64,000 nucleotides of DNA from Planctomycetota bacterium (GTDB lineage Bacteria > Planctomycetota > UBA1135 > GCA-002748355): positions 62,001 through 126,000 of the forward strand of contig JACKHW010000007.1 in NCBI GenBank assembly GCA_020638795.1. Direction: 5' to 3'. The position numbers were made by a program, and so were the translations under genes. Under the pieces are notes generated by a model. That model saw only the letters and a list, made by a program, of their open reading frames with translations, made no database searches and was not told the DNA's origin. Below are positions 63,041-64,000 of the stretch, in pieces; position 1 is the first letter of the stretch, and the number at the start of each line of letters is the position of its first letter.

Positions 63041-64000
63041 TCAGAGCGTCAAGAGGATCGCGTTCGTGAGCGTCGCCGAGAGCTTTCCGAGATCGAACAG
63101 CACACCTTGGAACGCGAACTCTCCACTCAGCGTCGACGGAATCGTGAGTAACGGAAGTTGTTCCAACTTCCCGTTCGTGATCGTGCCCGTGGCCACGGGC
63201 AACGACACGAACGTCGGAATTTCGAGCGCCCAAGTTCCGACGCCCGGGACGGGAAACACCGTCGCGAATTTCGCAGCGATGAAGACCGCTCCGACTTGAC
63301 CGTCCCTCCCGGTCGCGAGAATGCGTAGCGCGAGGCCATCCGTTCCCGCGATCGGAAACTGTCCACCCTGCGCGTAGCTGAGCGGACGCAGTGCACTGAA
63401 ATGCCCCAGCTGCAACGCCGGCGCACTTTGGTGAAACCCGACGCGCCACGTCCGCTTCTCACTGGGGTGCGTCGCTCGACTCGCGGAGCCGAGGATCTGC
63501 CACGCCATGTCCACCTGCTTGTTCGACGAACCATCGGTCGGCTGCGACGTCGCCCACAGGCTCAGCCCGTCGTTCGACCAAAACGGCGAAGCAGGAAGAC
63601 GGATTCCGACCGCGAAGAACGCTTCGCTTGGCACGACGATCGGCGTCGTGAGCGTCGTCGTGATGCTCCACGCGATCGGCCCGGTGCCGACGCCGGGACC
63701 GAGCACGATGTCGCCGCTCACGAAGAGCTCGCCGCTCGCACCGGTCGTCGGACCGGCCGTGGCATCGCCCGACCGCAGAACCCAACGAAACGACTCCTGC
63801 GTGGCTTGCTCCTGATCTTGAACGCTGTCGGCACGCAAGGCATCGATACGACCGACCTTGCCCGTGCTGTCCGGTTCCCCGAGCGCGCGCCACTGCTCGG
63901 CATGGAAACCTTGGAGGAGTTCTCCATCACCGGTGCCGAGGTGGCCACGAGACGTGTAGGACTTGGGCCCGGAATAGAGGATCTGGTTCTGTGCGCGACC
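63041..64000 (-). CDS. exported planctomycete protein with C-terminal module, 5' end beyond the window
   Basis: The minus-strand frame stays open from its stop at 63041 to the right edge (320 codons), so the gene continues outside. The visible part is beta-rich and includes AQNQILYSGPKSYTSRGHLG and ILGPG/VGTGP turns. It ends with a C-terminal module like those in other exported proteins here (LSGEFAFQGVLFDLGK, then LTNAILLTL). A TTG within the frame near 63838 is not a convincing start. Its function is unknown. Confidence 0.78.
   Translation of the reverse strand, partial: GRAQNQILYSGPKSYTSRGHLGTGDGELLQGFHAEQWRALGEPDSTGKVGRIDALRADSVQDQEQATQESFRWVLRSGDATAGPTTGASGELFVSGDIVLGPGVGTGPIAWSITTTLTTPIVVPSEAFFAVGIRLPASPFWSNDGLSLWATSQPTDGSSNKQVDMAWQILGSASRATHPSEKRTWRVGFHQSAPALQLGHFSALRPLSYAQGGQFPIAGTDGLALRILATGRDGQVGAVFIAAKFATVFPVPGVGTWALEIPTFVSLPVATGTITNGKLEQLPLLTIPSTLSGEFAFQGVLFDLGKLSATLTNAILLTL

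Overview
The window looks like a chromosomal segment of a Planctomycetota bacterium. It is GC-rich and gene-dense, with strong G/C preference at third codon positions. Exported proteins carry long beta-propeller or TDGT-type repeats, an ECF sigma factor sits head-to-head with a Ser/Thr kinase fused to a WD40-like propeller, and HEAT/TPR lipoproteins are common. The lineage is inferred from gene content only. No rRNA, tRNA or CRISPR array was seen.

Left part (1-19 kb): a 3' gene tail may end at 62, followed by about 750 bases without a gene. A large exported BNR/sortilin-like propeller gene (816-4935) is split by a 1369-bp IS256-family element (1753-3121) with a 9-bp target duplication; removing the element and one repeat copy restores the frame exactly. 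Then come a fasciclin protein, a 16-repeat TDGT protein, the ECF sigma factor/kinase pair, an acetyltransferase, an OPT-family transporter with a small membrane partner, a PQQ-like propeller, a HAD phosphatase and a second acetyltransferase.

Centre (19.0-27.7 kb, minus strand): this is the most interesting region, nine tightly overlapping genes. They encode a pseudokinase, two V4R-like proteins, two small disordered proteins sharing SIxW motifs, a phycobiliprotein-like globin, a giant fusion of three MinD/ParA-like domains plus a degenerate fourth, a canonical ParA-like ATPase and a divergent ferredoxin-dependent bilin-reductase-like protein. Globin, V4R and bilin-reductase genes are known to cluster in some non-photosynthetic bacteria (pre-PcyA and 'bilin biosynthesis-associated globin' loci). 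The ParA array, pseudokinase and SIxW proteins look like additions to that theme, possibly a spatially organised bilin-binding or light-sensing assembly. That role is inference.

Upstream of it on the same strand (27.8-33.5 kb) is an overlapping set: TPR lipoprotein, galE, metallo-beta-lactamase-fold hydrolase, PBP4-type peptidase and inositol-monophosphatase-like enzyme. From 33.6 to 38.3 kb lie a lipoprotein, a Nudix hydrolase, a membrane-anchored protein, aat and a FliA/WhiG-type sigma factor with a histone-H1-like tail. From 38.4 to 42.9 kb is a housekeeping operon, purA-uppS-cdsA-phoH-ybeY. The right part (43-64 kb) holds a possible regulator, HEAT and TPR proteins, a lone HyuB-type hydantoinase subunit, a MATE exporter, an alpha/beta hydrolase, a second kinase, a secreted metallopeptidase, purD-fur, a hybrid histidine kinase, a large membrane protein and an exported protein that runs off the right edge.
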